Program-made: the position numbers and the translations under genes | Assembly (NCBI GenBank): GCA_947003375.1 | Contig: CAMQOJ010000062.1 | Coordinates: 1 to 12,975, forward strand | Direction: 5' to 3' | Source: an uncultured Lachnospiraceae bacterium | GTDB taxonomy: Bacteria; Bacillota; Clostridia; Lachnospirales; Lachnospiraceae | Length of the DNA: 12,975 bases | The notes under the pieces: generated by a model | The model's database searches: none | What the model was told of the DNA's origin: nothing | Seen by the model: the letters and a program-made list of their open reading frames with translations, nothing else | Shown here: positions 1 to 7,000 of the stretch, one piece after another | How the letters are laid out: every line of letters starts with the position of its first letter | Numbering within the stretch: the first letter of the stretch is position 1

Positions 1-164
1 TGCGATGGGATTCCTATCTCGGGTCATGTGCACAGTACATGCATTGGCGGAACTACAAAACAGCCAAAGCATGTACAGTGCGCAGATAGGAATTCCAGCG
101 CAGCATCTGTGCGATGGGATTCCTATCTCGGGTCATGTGCACAGTACATGCATTGGCGGAACTA
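1..164. repeat. 109-bp-period direct repeat (two copies of a 55-bp unit) upstream of ackA
   Basis: Bases 1-55 recur without a mismatch at 110-164, an offset of 109. The stretch between the copies carries the inverted complement of most of the unit, so the layout is left arm, inverted arm, left arm. The second copy diverges after 164 and runs into the ackA leader. The window starts inside or at the edge of the block, so more copies may lie to the left. 109 is not a multiple of 3, so the copies are read in different frames and a coding role is unlikely. I cannot name the repeat family. Confidence 0.9.
10..93 (+). repeat. Long imperfect hairpin inside the repeat block
   Basis: ATTCCTATCT (10-19) pairs exactly with AGATAGGAAT (84-93). 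After an 8-nt one-sided bulge, 28-33 pairs with 78-83 (one G·U), GTACATGC (35-42) with GCATGTAC (69-76), and TTGGC (44-48) with GCCAA (63-67). A·A mismatches separate the last blocks, and the loop is 49-62. About 29 pairs in total. Because the left arm recurs at 119-157, the same inverted arm (63-93) could pair downstream instead, so the two hairpins exclude each other. Whether it acts in RNA or DNA cannot be told from sequence. Confidence 0.7.
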
Positions 165-189
165 TAAATAAGAAAGGAAACAAGCAGTC

Positions 190-1386
190 ATGAAAGTGTT
201 AGTGATTAATTGCGGGAGCTCCTCCCTGAAATTCCAGCTGATCGATTCCGATACCGAGCAGTGCCTGGCCAAGGGCCTGTGCGAGCGGATCGGCATCGAC
301 GGCAGCATGATAACCTACGCCCCTGAGAACGGCGAGAAGGAAAGAAAGGTCACCCCCATGCCTGACCATACCGAGGCGATTCGTCTGGTGCTGGAGGCAC
401 TGACCAATCCGAAGACCGGCGTGGTGGCCAGCCTGGACGAAATCGGCGCGGTGGGCCACCGTGTGGTGCATGGCGGGGAGAAATTCGCCCAGTCCGTGGT
501 GCTGGACAAGGAAGTGCTGGCCGCGGTGGAGGAGTGCAACGACCTTGCCCCCCTGCATAACCCGGCGAACCTGATTGGCATCGAAGCCTGCAGGAAGCTG
601 ATGCCGGATACCCCCATGGTGGGCGTGTTCGACACCGCTTTCCACCAGACCATGCCGGAGGAGGCCTATATGTACGGCCTGCCGTATGAATATTATCAGA
701 AATACAAGGTCAGGAGGTACGGCTTCCACGGCACCAGCCATTCCTATGTGTCCAGGAGGGCGGCGGAAGTCCTGGGAAGGGCCTATGAGGATTTGAAGAT
801 CATCGTGTGCCACCTGGGCAACGGCGCCAGCATTTCCGCCGTGAAGAACGGCAGGTGCGTGGACACCTCCATGGGACTGACCCCTCTGGAGGGCCTGATG
901 ATGGGCACCCGCTCCGGGGACATCGACCCGGCCATCATCGAGTTCCTGGCCAACAAGGAGGAGAGGAACATCGGCGAGGTCATGGCCGTGCTGAACAAGA
1001 AATCCGGCGTGCTGGGCCTTTCGGACAATCTGTCCTCGGATTTCCGCGACCTGGAGGACGGCTACAACACAGGAGACCCCAATGCGGTCCGCGCCATGAA
1101 GGCCTATTGCTACCGGGTGGCGAAGTACATCGGCTCCTATGTGGCGGCCATGAACGGCGTGGACGTCATCTGCTTCACCGCGGGGATAGGTGAGAACGCG
1201 CCGCTGGTGCGCACCTTTGTCTGCGAATACCTGGGCTACCTGGGCGTGGAGCTGGATCAGGAGGCCAACGGGAAGCGGGGCCAGGACATCGTGATTACCA
1301 CGTCCCAGAGCCGCACGACAGTCATGGTGATTCCTACCAATGAGGAGCTCGCCATCGCCAGGGAGACTGTGCGCCTGGTAAAATGA
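190..1386 (+). CDS. ackA: Acetate kinase
   Basis: Cytoplasmic acetate kinase, 398 aa, the usual family length. It interconverts acetyl phosphate plus ADP with acetate plus ATP, the ATP-yielding last step of fermentation to acetate. The residues known as catalytic or binding in the Methanosarcina enzyme fall at the same numbers here: N7, S10, S12 and K14 in the N-terminal phosphate motif, R91 in HRVVHGG, H123, D148 in VFDTAFH, H180 in YGFHGTSH, N211 in HLGNGAS and R241 in GTRSGDIDP. The adenosine motif TAGIGENAP and the C-terminal NEELAIARET are also present. The start is set by AAGGAA at 174-179. The usual partner pta is not adjacent; instead a hairpin repeat block lies directly upstream. A -10-like TATAAA at 163-168 has only a poor -35 (TGCACA at 138-143, 19-bp spacing), so the promoter is uncertain. 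A terminator follows the gene. Confidence 0.98.
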   Translation: MKVLVINCGSSSLKFQLIDSDTEQCLAKGLCERIGIDGSMITYAPENGEKERKVTPMPDHTEAIRLVLEALTNPKTGVVASLDEIGAVGHRVVHGGEKFAQSVVLDKEVLAAVEECNDLAPLHNPANLIGIEACRKLMPDTPMVGVFDTAFHQTMPEEAYMYGLPYEYYQKYKVRRYGFHGTSHSYVSRRAAEVLGRAYEDLKIIVCHLGNGASISAVKNGRCVDTSMGLTPLEGLMMGTRSGDIDPAIIEFLANKEERNIGEVMAVLNKKSGVLGLSDNLSSDFRDLEDGYNTGDPNAVRAMKAYCYRVAKYIGSYVAAMNGVDVICFTAGIGENAPLVRTFVCEYLGYLGVELDQEANGKRGQDIVITTSQSRTTVMVIPTNEELAIARETVRLVK

Positions 1387-1406
1387 GCTCCGGGTGCAAT
1401 GGGCGG

Positions 1407-1440
1407 ATAGAGGGGCCGGCACAGATACGGCTCCTCTTTT
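1407..1440 (+). terminator. Rho-independent terminator after ackA
   Basis: GAGGGGCCG (1410-1418) pairs with CGGCTCCTC (1428-1436) through nine pairs, one of them G·U, around a 9-nt loop. TTTT follows at 1437-1440. It lies 21 bases past the ackA stop and ends that transcript. Confidence 0.8.
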
Positions 1441-1481
1441 CACGACTGTGGAAACTTCTCTTTTTCTGATAGTATAACAAA

Positions 1482-1536
1482 GGCGCTGCCCTTGCGCCGC
1501 ATTTGATTATAGGAAGCCGCATTTTCTTCCTATAAT
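1482..1536. repeat. Inverted and direct repeats in the 306-bp gap after ackA
   Basis: The gap 1387-1692 holds no gene I can support. Beyond the terminator it has a small hairpin (GGCGC 1482-1486 with GCGCC 1494-1498). It also has a perfect 11-bp inverted repeat, ATTATAGGAAG (1506-1516) with CTTCCTATAAT (1526-1536), around a 9-nt loop. The 9-mer GCCGCATTT occurs at 1496-1504 and again at 1516-1524, exactly 20 bp apart. No T-run follows the second hairpin, so it is not a standard terminator; an operator or an RNA structure is possible. Confidence 0.6.
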
Positions 1537-1568
1537 ATACAACTATGATACAGATATGTGGAAAATCT

Positions 1569-1597
1569 GTGACAAAGATGGGCTATTCTTCTATTAT
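1569..1597 (+). promoter_or_regulatory. Sigma-A promoter for the C39-like peptidase gene
   Basis: A -35 GTGACA (1569-1574, five of six consensus bases) and a -10 TATTAT (1592-1597, five of six) are separated by 17 bp. This predicts a start near 1604 and a leader of about 90 bases before the GTG at 1693. Confidence 0.6.
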
Positions 1598-1692
1598 ACT
1601 AGACAGCAGGACAGGCAGACTGGGACGAAGGCACCACGGAAAAGGGGCATTCCACAGAAAGAGAGCCGTGCCGCGGCAGACGGAGGAAAGAC

Positions 1693-2811
1693 GTGAGGGA
1701 TGACAGAGGATACGATGGAAGAGAGGATTTCCATGAAAGAGAGGATTTTCCGAGAAAAAGCAGGAGTCGGAGAGTGCCCCGTTATATACGTGAGCACGAG
1801 ACGGAAAAAAAGCGCCGGGCGATTTATTTCCTGATTGTCTGTGTCCTGCTGACACTGAATATATTGCTGCTGCTGGGGCTCCAGTCCCAGATTAGAGGGC
1901 TGAACAAGACATTGAAACAGGTGATGACCGGTATGAGCGTCAGCCGGCAGGAGGAAGGCTTCCTACAGGACAATCCTCAGGATGCCCCTCAGCCGGAATC
2001 CCGGACGGAGGAGGACGTGCCGAATCAGACATACGCCGCCTCCGGGGGCGAGGAGCCGAAGGACGATATCGTGGACTATGTGAGCCTCTGCGGCCTTACG
2101 CAGGTGGACAAGCCCATAGACAGGAGTCCGGAGGAGGTGCTGGTCTGCCTCCAGGAGCTTTCCCAGGACAATGAGCAGATTGCGGAAATCTACAGGCAGC
2201 ATTCCCGTTATTCAGATGACATGCTCAAGGCCCTGGCCAACAATCCGGAGATGGCGGATTTCGTGAAGAATTCCCTGAACGCCGATGCAAGGCCCTCCTA
2301 TACGGGCCTGTCGGAGCTGGAGAAGAGCCAGGAATACCCCCTTTTCCTACAGTGGGATCCCAGATGGGGGTATGTGGACTATGGGGACGACAATATCGGC
2401 CTGTCCGGCTGTGGCCCCACCTGCGTCTCCATGGCCATGTATTACTTGCTGGGAGACGAGAGCATTACCCCGGACGCGGTGGCGAAATATAGCATGGACA
2501 ATGGCCATTACGTCATGGGCACCGGAACGGCATGGGCATTGCTGGAGGACTTTCCGGCCACCTGTGGAGTCGCTGTGAGGCAGCCCGGCGTTTCGGAGCA
2601 GACCATGAAAAATGCCCTGGATGAGGGAGGTGTCATCATCTGTTCCATGGGAAAGGGAGATTTTACCGCAGCAGGCCATTTCGTGGTCATCTACGGCTAC
2701 GACTCCAATGGCTTTTATGTCAATGACTCCAACTGCGTGGCCCGCAGCAGGGAGAAATGGGAGTATGACAGGCTGGCGAAGCAGATTAAGCATATGTGGA
2801 TTTACAGCTAA
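1693..2811 (+). CDS. Membrane-anchored C39-like cysteine peptidase
   Basis: A 372-aa protein of the Peptidase_C39_2 (papain-like) type. Residues 1-43 are highly charged, with REDF repeated, and rich in Arg and Lys. Residues 45-64 form one hydrophobic segment, which predicts a basic cytoplasmic N-terminus and an extracellular C-terminus. A Gln/Glu/Asp-rich linker runs to about 200. The peptidase domain spans roughly 215-372. It has SGCGPT with the likely nucleophile C240, GHFVVI with H329, and YVNDSN with D345, the expected Cys-His-Asp order. Translation starts at GTG 1693, set by GGAGG at 1682-1686; no ATG is in frame nearby. There is no ABC transporter domain, so it is not a bacteriocin exporter. 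Substrate unknown; wall-associated processing is an inference. It has its own promoter, and no clear terminator follows. Confidence 0.85.
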   Translation: MRDDRGYDGREDFHEREDFPRKSRSRRVPRYIREHETEKKRRAIYFLIVCVLLTLNILLLLGLQSQIRGLNKTLKQVMTGMSVSRQEEGFLQDNPQDAPQPESRTEEDVPNQTYAASGGEEPKDDIVDYVSLCGLTQVDKPIDRSPEEVLVCLQELSQDNEQIAEIYRQHSRYSDDMLKALANNPEMADFVKNSLNADARPSYTGLSELEKSQEYPLFLQWDPRWGYVDYGDDNIGLSGCGPTCVSMAMYYLLGDESITPDAVAKYSMDNGHYVMGTGTAWALLEDFPATCGVAVRQPGVSEQTMKNALDEGGVIICSMGKGDFTAAGHFVVIYGYDSNGFYVNDSNCVARSREKWEYDRLAKQIKHMWIYS

Positions 2812-2855
2812 ACAGGACAGAAAGCGAAAGAGTGGCAGTATTTGGATTTTTATGG

Positions 2856-2884
2856 TTGCAGTTTTGTCCCAAAGGTACTAAAAT
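2856..2884 (+). promoter_or_regulatory. Possible promoter for gltX
   Basis: The -10 TAAAAT (2879-2884, five of six) lies 17 bp after TTGCAG (2856-2861), which matches only the first three -35 bases. Position and spacing fit gltX, but the -35 is weak. I looked for a T-box leader here and found neither the conserved T-box motif nor a terminator; the gap of about 108 bases is also too short for one. Confidence 0.35.
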
Positions 2885-2919
2885 AGGTACATGATCAACT
2901 GTAGAAAGAGGAAGCGACC

Positions 2920-4383
2920 ATGAAAAACAGAACAAGATATGCGCCCAGCCCTACCGGAAAGATGCATGTGGGGAATCTGCGAACGGCTCTGTATGAGTTC
3001 CTGATTGCCAAGCATGAGGGCGGGGTTTTTATGCTACGTATCGAGGACACCGATCAGGAGCGCTTCGTGGAGGGTGCCACGGAAATCATCTACCGCACCC
3101 TGGAGCGGGTGGGCTTGAAGCATGATGAGGGGCCGGACAAGGATGGCGGCTATGGCCCTTATGTCCAGAGCGAGCGGATGAAGACAGGCATCTACATGAA
3201 ATATGCCAAAGAACTAATCGAGAAGGGGGAGGCCTATTATTGCTTCTGTGACAAGGAGAGGCTGGATTCCCTGAAGACAGAAGTGGTGGAGGGGAAGGAG
3301 ATTACCATCTATGACAAACACTGTCTGTCCCTGTCAAAGGAGGAAGTGGAGGCGAACTTGGCCGCCGGGAAGCCCTTTGTCATCCGCCAGAACAACCCCA
3401 GGGAGGGGACGACCACTTTCCATGATGAGCTCTATGGCGACATCACGGTAGAGAACGCGGAGCTGGACGACATGATTCTGATCAAATCGGACGGCTATCC
3501 CACCTACAATTTTGCCAATGTGGTGGACGACCATACCATGAACATCACCCATGTGGTGCGGGGGAACGAGTACCTGTCCTCCTCGCCTAAGTATGCCAGG
3601 CTCTATGCGGCCTTTGGCTGGGAGCCGCCCAAGTATGTGCATCTGCCTTTGGTGACGGATGAGAACCACAAAAAGCTGGCCAAGAGGGGCGGCAGCACCT
3701 CCTTTGAGGATCTGATGGAGCAGGGATTCCTGGCGGAGGCGGTGGTGAACTTCATCGCGCTGCTGGGCTGGAGCCCGGAGGACAACAGGGAGATTTTCAC
3801 GCTGGAGGAGCTGATAGAGGCTTTCGATTACCATAGGATCAGCAAGTCGCCTGCCGTATATGACATCGTGAAGCTCCGCTGGATGAACGGTGAATACATC
3901 AAGGCCATGGACTTCGATGCCTTTTATGGGATGGCGGAGCCCTATCTGAAGGAAGCCCTGACCAAGGACTTCGATCTGCGGAAGATTGCGGCCATGGTGA
4001 AGACCCGCATCGAGGTGTTCCCCGATATCCTGGAGATGGTGGACTTCTTCCAGGAGCTGCCGGAGTACGACCCTGCCATGTATACCCATAAGAAGATGAA
4101 GACAAACGCACAGTCATCCCTGGAGGTGCTGAGCGACCTGCTTCCCCGTCTGGAGGAGCAGGAGGATTACAGCAACGACGGGCTGTACCAGACCCTCTCG
4201 AAGTATGTGGAGGAAAAGGGCGTAAAGAACGGCTATGTGATGTGGCCTGTGCGCACCGCGGTGTCCGGCAAGCAGACCACCCCAGCTGGCGCTACCGAAA
4301 TCATGGAGGTGCTGGGCAAGGAGGAGTCCCTGAAGAGAATCCGGAAGGGAATCGAGCTTCTGCGCAACGCCGCAGAGGCATGA
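2920..4383 (+). CDS. gltX: Glutamyl-tRNA synthetase
   Basis: Cytoplasmic class I aminoacyl-tRNA synthetase, 487 aa, the usual GluRS length. It charges tRNA-Glu with glutamate using ATP. The N-terminal Rossmann fold begins RYAPSPTGKMHVGNLRTAL, with the HIGH-type motif HVGN at 16-19. LRIEDTDQER follows at 39-48, VRGNEYLSSSPKY near 213-225 and the KMSKS-type loop KKLAKR at 251-256. PAVYDIVKLRWMNGEYI (311-327) leads into the helical anticodon-binding domain. C108, C110 and C135 sit where other GluRS proteins bind zinc. Start set by AGAGGAAG shortly before ATG 2920. Many Clostridia use a non-discriminating GluRS together with GatCAB to make Gln-tRNA; whether this one is of that kind cannot be told here. 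Confidence 0.97.
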   Translation: MKNRTRYAPSPTGKMHVGNLRTALYEFLIAKHEGGVFMLRIEDTDQERFVEGATEIIYRTLERVGLKHDEGPDKDGGYGPYVQSERMKTGIYMKYAKELIEKGEAYYCFCDKERLDSLKTEVVEGKEITIYDKHCLSLSKEEVEANLAAGKPFVIRQNNPREGTTTFHDELYGDITVENAELDDMILIKSDGYPTYNFANVVDDHTMNITHVVRGNEYLSSSPKYARLYAAFGWEPPKYVHLPLVTDENHKKLAKRGGSTSFEDLMEQGFLAEAVVNFIALLGWSPEDNREIFTLEELIEAFDYHRISKSPAVYDIVKLRWMNGEYIKAMDFDAFYGMAEPYLKEALTKDFDLRKIAAMVKTRIEVFPDILEMVDFFQELPEYDPAMYTHKKMKTNAQSSLEVLSDLLPRLEEQEDYSNDGLYQTLSKYVEEKGVKNGYVMWPVRTAVSGKQTTPAGATEIMEVLGKEESLKRIRKGIELLRNAAEA

Positions 4384-4386
4384 TGG

Positions 4387-4413
4387 AACCAGTCAGCGTT
4401 ATGCAGTCTGGTT
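4387..4413 (+). terminator. Weak hairpin after gltX
   Basis: AACCAG (4387-4392), C4394 and GC (4396-4397) pair with GC (4403-4404), G4406 and CTGGTT (4408-4413), with T·T and A·A mismatches, around GTTAT. It begins just past the gltX stop. The T-run is very short, so termination would be partial at best. Confidence 0.35.
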
Positions 4414-4447
4414 TCACGACAAGTGAAAACGTTAAGCAGTATATAAT
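4412..4447 (+). promoter_or_regulatory. Helicase promoter region with inverted repeat
   Basis: A consensus -10 TATAAT is at 4442-4447. No good -35 is found 16-18 bp upstream. Instead an inverted repeat, TTTCAC (4412-4417) with GTGAAA (4423-4428) and a 5-nt spacer, covers that zone, as an activator or repressor site might. It does not resemble the Firmicute LexA box. The -10 is convincing; the operator role is inference. Confidence 0.45.
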
Positions 4448-4461
4448 ATAGAAGATATTCT

Positions 4462-4504
4462 GCCGCTTCGGGGGTTCCCACAGACAGGAAGACCTCCGGG
4501 CGGC
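4462..4504 (+). promoter_or_regulatory. Structured 5' leader of the helicase mRNA
   Basis: GCCGC (4462-4466) pairs with GCGGC (4500-4504), CGGGGG (4469-4474) with CCTCCG (4493-4498, one G·U), and TTCC (4475-4478) with GGAA (4487-4490). The hairpin ends 8 bases before the AAGGAGGG ribosome site. An A-run, not a T-run, follows, so it is not a terminator. It may stabilise the mRNA or control translation. Confidence 0.5.
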
Positions 4505-4523
4505 GACCAAAAAGGAGGGAATC

Positions 4524-6560
4524 ATGCGGCTGACGAATGCAAACGAAGCACAGAAAAATGCAATCATGCATCTGAGAGGGCCATGCCTGGTTCTTGCGGG
4601 GCCGGGCAGCGGGAAGACCTTCACTATTACGAACCGCATCCTGTACCTGCTGGAACAGGGAGTCCCGCCGGAGCGGATTCTGGTCATCACTTTCATGAAG
4701 GAGGCCGCCCTGTCCATGCAGAACCGCTTCCAGGAGATGGCATGCGGCACCGGCTCAGCCATCAGGGGTCCGGCCTTTTACCCGGTGAATTTCGGAACCT
4801 TCCATTCCATCTTTTATCACATTTTGAGGGAGTCCAAAGCCCTCAAGTCAAACGAATTGCTGAAAAGTTCGGAGAAGAAAAATCTCATCATTCCCATACT
4901 AAAGACATACGCGAGCAGGCAGGAGGATGCGCAGGATGCCAGACAGGCGCAGAATGCCCTAAGTGAGGACGCGGCCCAGATTCTGTCCGCCATCGGCTAC
5001 TATAAGAATACCATGGAGATGAAAGCTGCCACCGCCAAAGCGCCGTCCGAATGGCAGCAGGATTTCCAGGCAATATGCCAGGAGTACGAGCAGGCGGTGA
5101 AGAGGACAGGCCGTCTGGACTTTGACGATATGCTGTACAACTGCAGGCTGCTGCTCCAGGAGGACAGGGCTGTCAGGAGCTACTGGCAGAACCGCTTTCA
5201 ATACATACTGATCGATGAGTTCCAGGACATCAACCCGGTGCAGTATGAGGCGGTAAAACTGTTATCCGCAAGCCCCTACAATATCTTCGCTGTGGGGGAC
5301 GACGACCAGGCCATCTATGGCTTTAGGGGTTCCCGGCCGGAGTGCCTCAAGCGCTTCCAGGCGGAGTTCGGGGCGAAGCAGCTATTGCTGGATACGAACT
5401 ACAGGAGTAAACCGGAAATCGTCCAGTCTTCCCTGTCCGTCATTGAGGAGAACAGGGACAGGTTCTTAAAGAGGCTGCGGGCGGCGGCACAGCCCGGGAA
5501 CCAGGACGGCACGGCTCCGATAGGCATCCATGCCTTTCCTGACAGGGAGGGGCAGTACGGACATCTATGCCAGGCAATCGCGGACGGACTGCAGTCAGGG
5601 GAGAGCTGCGCAGTGCTGTTCCGGACGAATTCCTACATGCAGGGCTTTGCCGCCAGGCTGAAATCCGCTGGGATTCCCTATGAGATGAAGGAGCGGGCCG
5701 CCAGCATCTACGAGCATTCCATTGTAAAGGACATCATGGCCTACCTGTGGCTGGCCAGCGGAAAGGGGACCAGGGAGCATATGCTTCAGGTCATGAACAA
5801 GCCGTCCCGCTATATCAGCCGGGAAGCGGTGGGGGCAGGAGCAGTGGATTTCGGGAAGATGCGGGAGTACTACGACAGGGTGCAGATGACAGATGTACAG
5901 AAACGTGAGGCAAAGGGAAGGCTGACCTGTCTCGAGAAGCAGCTCCTCAGCGTCCGTGGCCGCGGCCTGCGCCTGGCAGTGAGCTTTATCCTGAAAGGGA
6001 TAGGATACGAGCAGTATCTGAAGGGCATCTCAGGAACGGACTCGGAGAAATGGGAGGAATGGCAGGAGCTGCTGGAATGGCTGAAGGAGGATGCGGCCGC
6101 CTACGGGAATGTGGAGGAATGGGCCAGCTTTCAGGAGGAATATGCCAAAGCCCTGGAACAAGAGAAGGACGGGAGGGACAGGAAGAAAAAAGGGCCCCGG
6201 GACAGGAGTCAGGACGGAAATGGAAAGCCAGCGGTGCAGCTCCTTACCGTGCACGGAGCCAAAGGGCTGGAGTACGACAGGGTATGGATTCCGGACTGCA
6301 ATGAGAAGGTATTCCCCCACGGTACCATGCCTGAGGAAAGCGCGGTGGAGGAAGAGCGCAGGATTTTCTATGTGGCAATGACCAGGGCAAAAAAGAACCT
6401 GGAGCTTTCCTACCTCACCGGTACAAAGGAACGCCCCAGGCAGCCTTCCAGATTCCTGAACCCTCTTTATTCGTCCGTCAGCTCATCGAATTCGCAGCCG
6501 TCCAGATATTCGTCGAAGGCATCCGCTACAATCTCATATTCATCGTCATCCTCGATGTAA
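4524..6560 (+). CDS. UvrD/PcrA-like superfamily 1A DNA helicase
   Basis: An ATP-dependent 3'-5' helicase of the UvrD/Rep/PcrA family, 678 aa, somewhat shorter than PcrA (about 740). Motifs in order: Q motif LTNANEAQKNAI (3-14), Walker A GPGSGKT (26-32), Ia ITFMKEAA (55-62), NFGTFHS (89-95), Walker B/motif II LIDEFQD (229-235), III VGDDDQAIYGFRGS (257-270), IV LDTNYRS (289-295), V TVHGAKGLEYDRVW (575-588) and VI EERRIFYVAMTRAK (610-623). Strong AAGGAGGG ahead of ATG 4524. The normal-looking end is PSRFLNPL near 641-648. Beyond it, residues 650-678 are a serine-rich tail, 16 Ser in 29 residues, encoded opposite the acidic end of the convergent DUF1292 gene. Likely roles are repair or replication-conflict clearance. 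A second, full-length PcrA may exist elsewhere, so I give no symbol. Confidence 0.93.
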   Translation: MRLTNANEAQKNAIMHLRGPCLVLAGPGSGKTFTITNRILYLLEQGVPPERILVITFMKEAALSMQNRFQEMACGTGSAIRGPAFYPVNFGTFHSIFYHILRESKALKSNELLKSSEKKNLIIPILKTYASRQEDAQDARQAQNALSEDAAQILSAIGYYKNTMEMKAATAKAPSEWQQDFQAICQEYEQAVKRTGRLDFDDMLYNCRLLLQEDRAVRSYWQNRFQYILIDEFQDINPVQYEAVKLLSASPYNIFAVGDDDQAIYGFRGSRPECLKRFQAEFGAKQLLLDTNYRSKPEIVQSSLSVIEENRDRFLKRLRAAAQPGNQDGTAPIGIHAFPDREGQYGHLCQAIADGLQSGESCAVLFRTNSYMQGFAARLKSAGIPYEMKERAASIYEHSIVKDIMAYLWLASGKGTREHMLQVMNKPSRYISREAVGAGAVDFGKMREYYDRVQMTDVQKREAKGRLTCLEKQLLSVRGRGLRLAVSFILKGIGYEQYLKGISGTDSEKWEEWQELLEWLKEDAAAYGNVEEWASFQEEYAKALEQEKDGRDRKKKGPRDRSQDGNGKPAVQLLTVHGAKGLEYDRVWIPDCNEKVFPHGTMPEESAVEEERRIFYVAMTRAKKNLELSYLTGTKERPRQPSRFLNPLYSSVSSSNSQPSRYSSKASATISYSSSSSM

Positions 6561-6784
6561 TCCAGGACAGGCTCCTCGTTGGGGTCGTCGGGATTCTCGC
6601 TATAGCGATAGAACCATACCTCGCCGTCCTCGTTCTCTCCATTCTCGTCTATGGGAAGCAGGACGATATAGTCCTTTTCTTCCACTGTGAGAATCGTGAT
6701 TACGGCGCAATTGACCACGGAACCATCGTCCAGCTCCAGCTCCACGGTCATCTCCTCATCCTCGTAGTCGTTTTTCTTTCCCAT
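6467..6784 (-). CDS. DUF1292 family small acidic protein
   Basis: A 105-aa very acidic protein of the DUF1292 family, common in Firmicutes; its function is unknown to me. The family pattern is visible: ELELDDGSVVNC, then VEEKDYIVLLPIDE (about 34-47), GEVWFYRYSE, and a Glu/Asp-rich C-terminus (DYIEDDDEYEIVADAFDEY). Start ATG at 6784 is set by GAGGAGG on the minus strand, 8 bases upstream. It has its own promoter and is divergent from the GlgX-like gene. Its last 94 bases (6467-6560), stop included, overlap the helicase 3' end on the other strand. No terminator hairpin is visible between the two convergent genes, so antisense interference between their transcripts is possible. Confidence 0.9.
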   Translation of the reverse strand: MGKKNDYEDEEMTVELELDDGSVVNCAVITILTVEEKDYIVLLPIDENGENEDGEVWFYRYSENPDDPNEEPVLDYIEDDDEYEIVADAFDEYLDGCEFDELTDE

Positions 6785-6807
6785 TGAAAAACCTCCTCTC
6801 TTCCTTT

Positions 6808-6836
6808 ATTATACCTAACTTGCCGCCACAGCGCAA
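6808..6836 (-). promoter_or_regulatory. Promoter for the DUF1292 gene
   Basis: On the minus strand TATAAT (6813-6808) lies 17 bp downstream of TTGCGC (6836-6831). The -10 is consensus and the -35 matches the first three bases. Together with the GAGGAGG site it fits a short leader before ATG 6784. Confidence 0.55.
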
Positions 6837-6887
6837 GCATAGAATCCGTCCGGGCGGCAAAAACTTGTCGGAAAATACAATTTTATC

Positions 6888-6916
6888 TTTCTATTATTCT
6901 GGTAGTGTGGTATAAT
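6888..6916 (+). promoter_or_regulatory. Extended -10 promoter for the GlgX-like gene
   Basis: TGGTATAAT (6908-6916) is an extended -10. A weak -35 (TTTCTA, 6888-6893) lies 17 bp upstream. A short dyad, TAGTG (6903-6907) with CACTA (6917-6921), brackets the -10. With the divergent promoter at 6808-6836 it makes 6785-7000 a shared control region. Confidence 0.6.
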
Positions 6917-7000
6917 CACTAATACGCGACAGGCAAGATTTTGTGCATTATGCATGGAATGCTGAAACGTAATAATGAAATGGAATATGGAGGGGAAGCG

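Noticed and set aside
1..164. CRISPR array
   Set aside because: Only two 55-bp repeats are seen, the segment between them is an inverted copy of the repeat rather than unrelated sequence, and there are no cas genes.
5..193. Short open frame across the repeat block
   Set aside because: The two repeat copies are read in different frames because the period is 109. It also overlaps the ackA start and has no ribosome site.
199..1443. 414-aa frame antisense to ackA
   Set aside because: A shadow of GC-rich codon use. ackA is certain, and the antisense protein is His/Val/Gly-rich with no family features.
2812..2919. T-box riboswitch before gltX
   Set aside because: The gap is only about 108 bases, with no T-box motif and no terminator/antiterminator pair.
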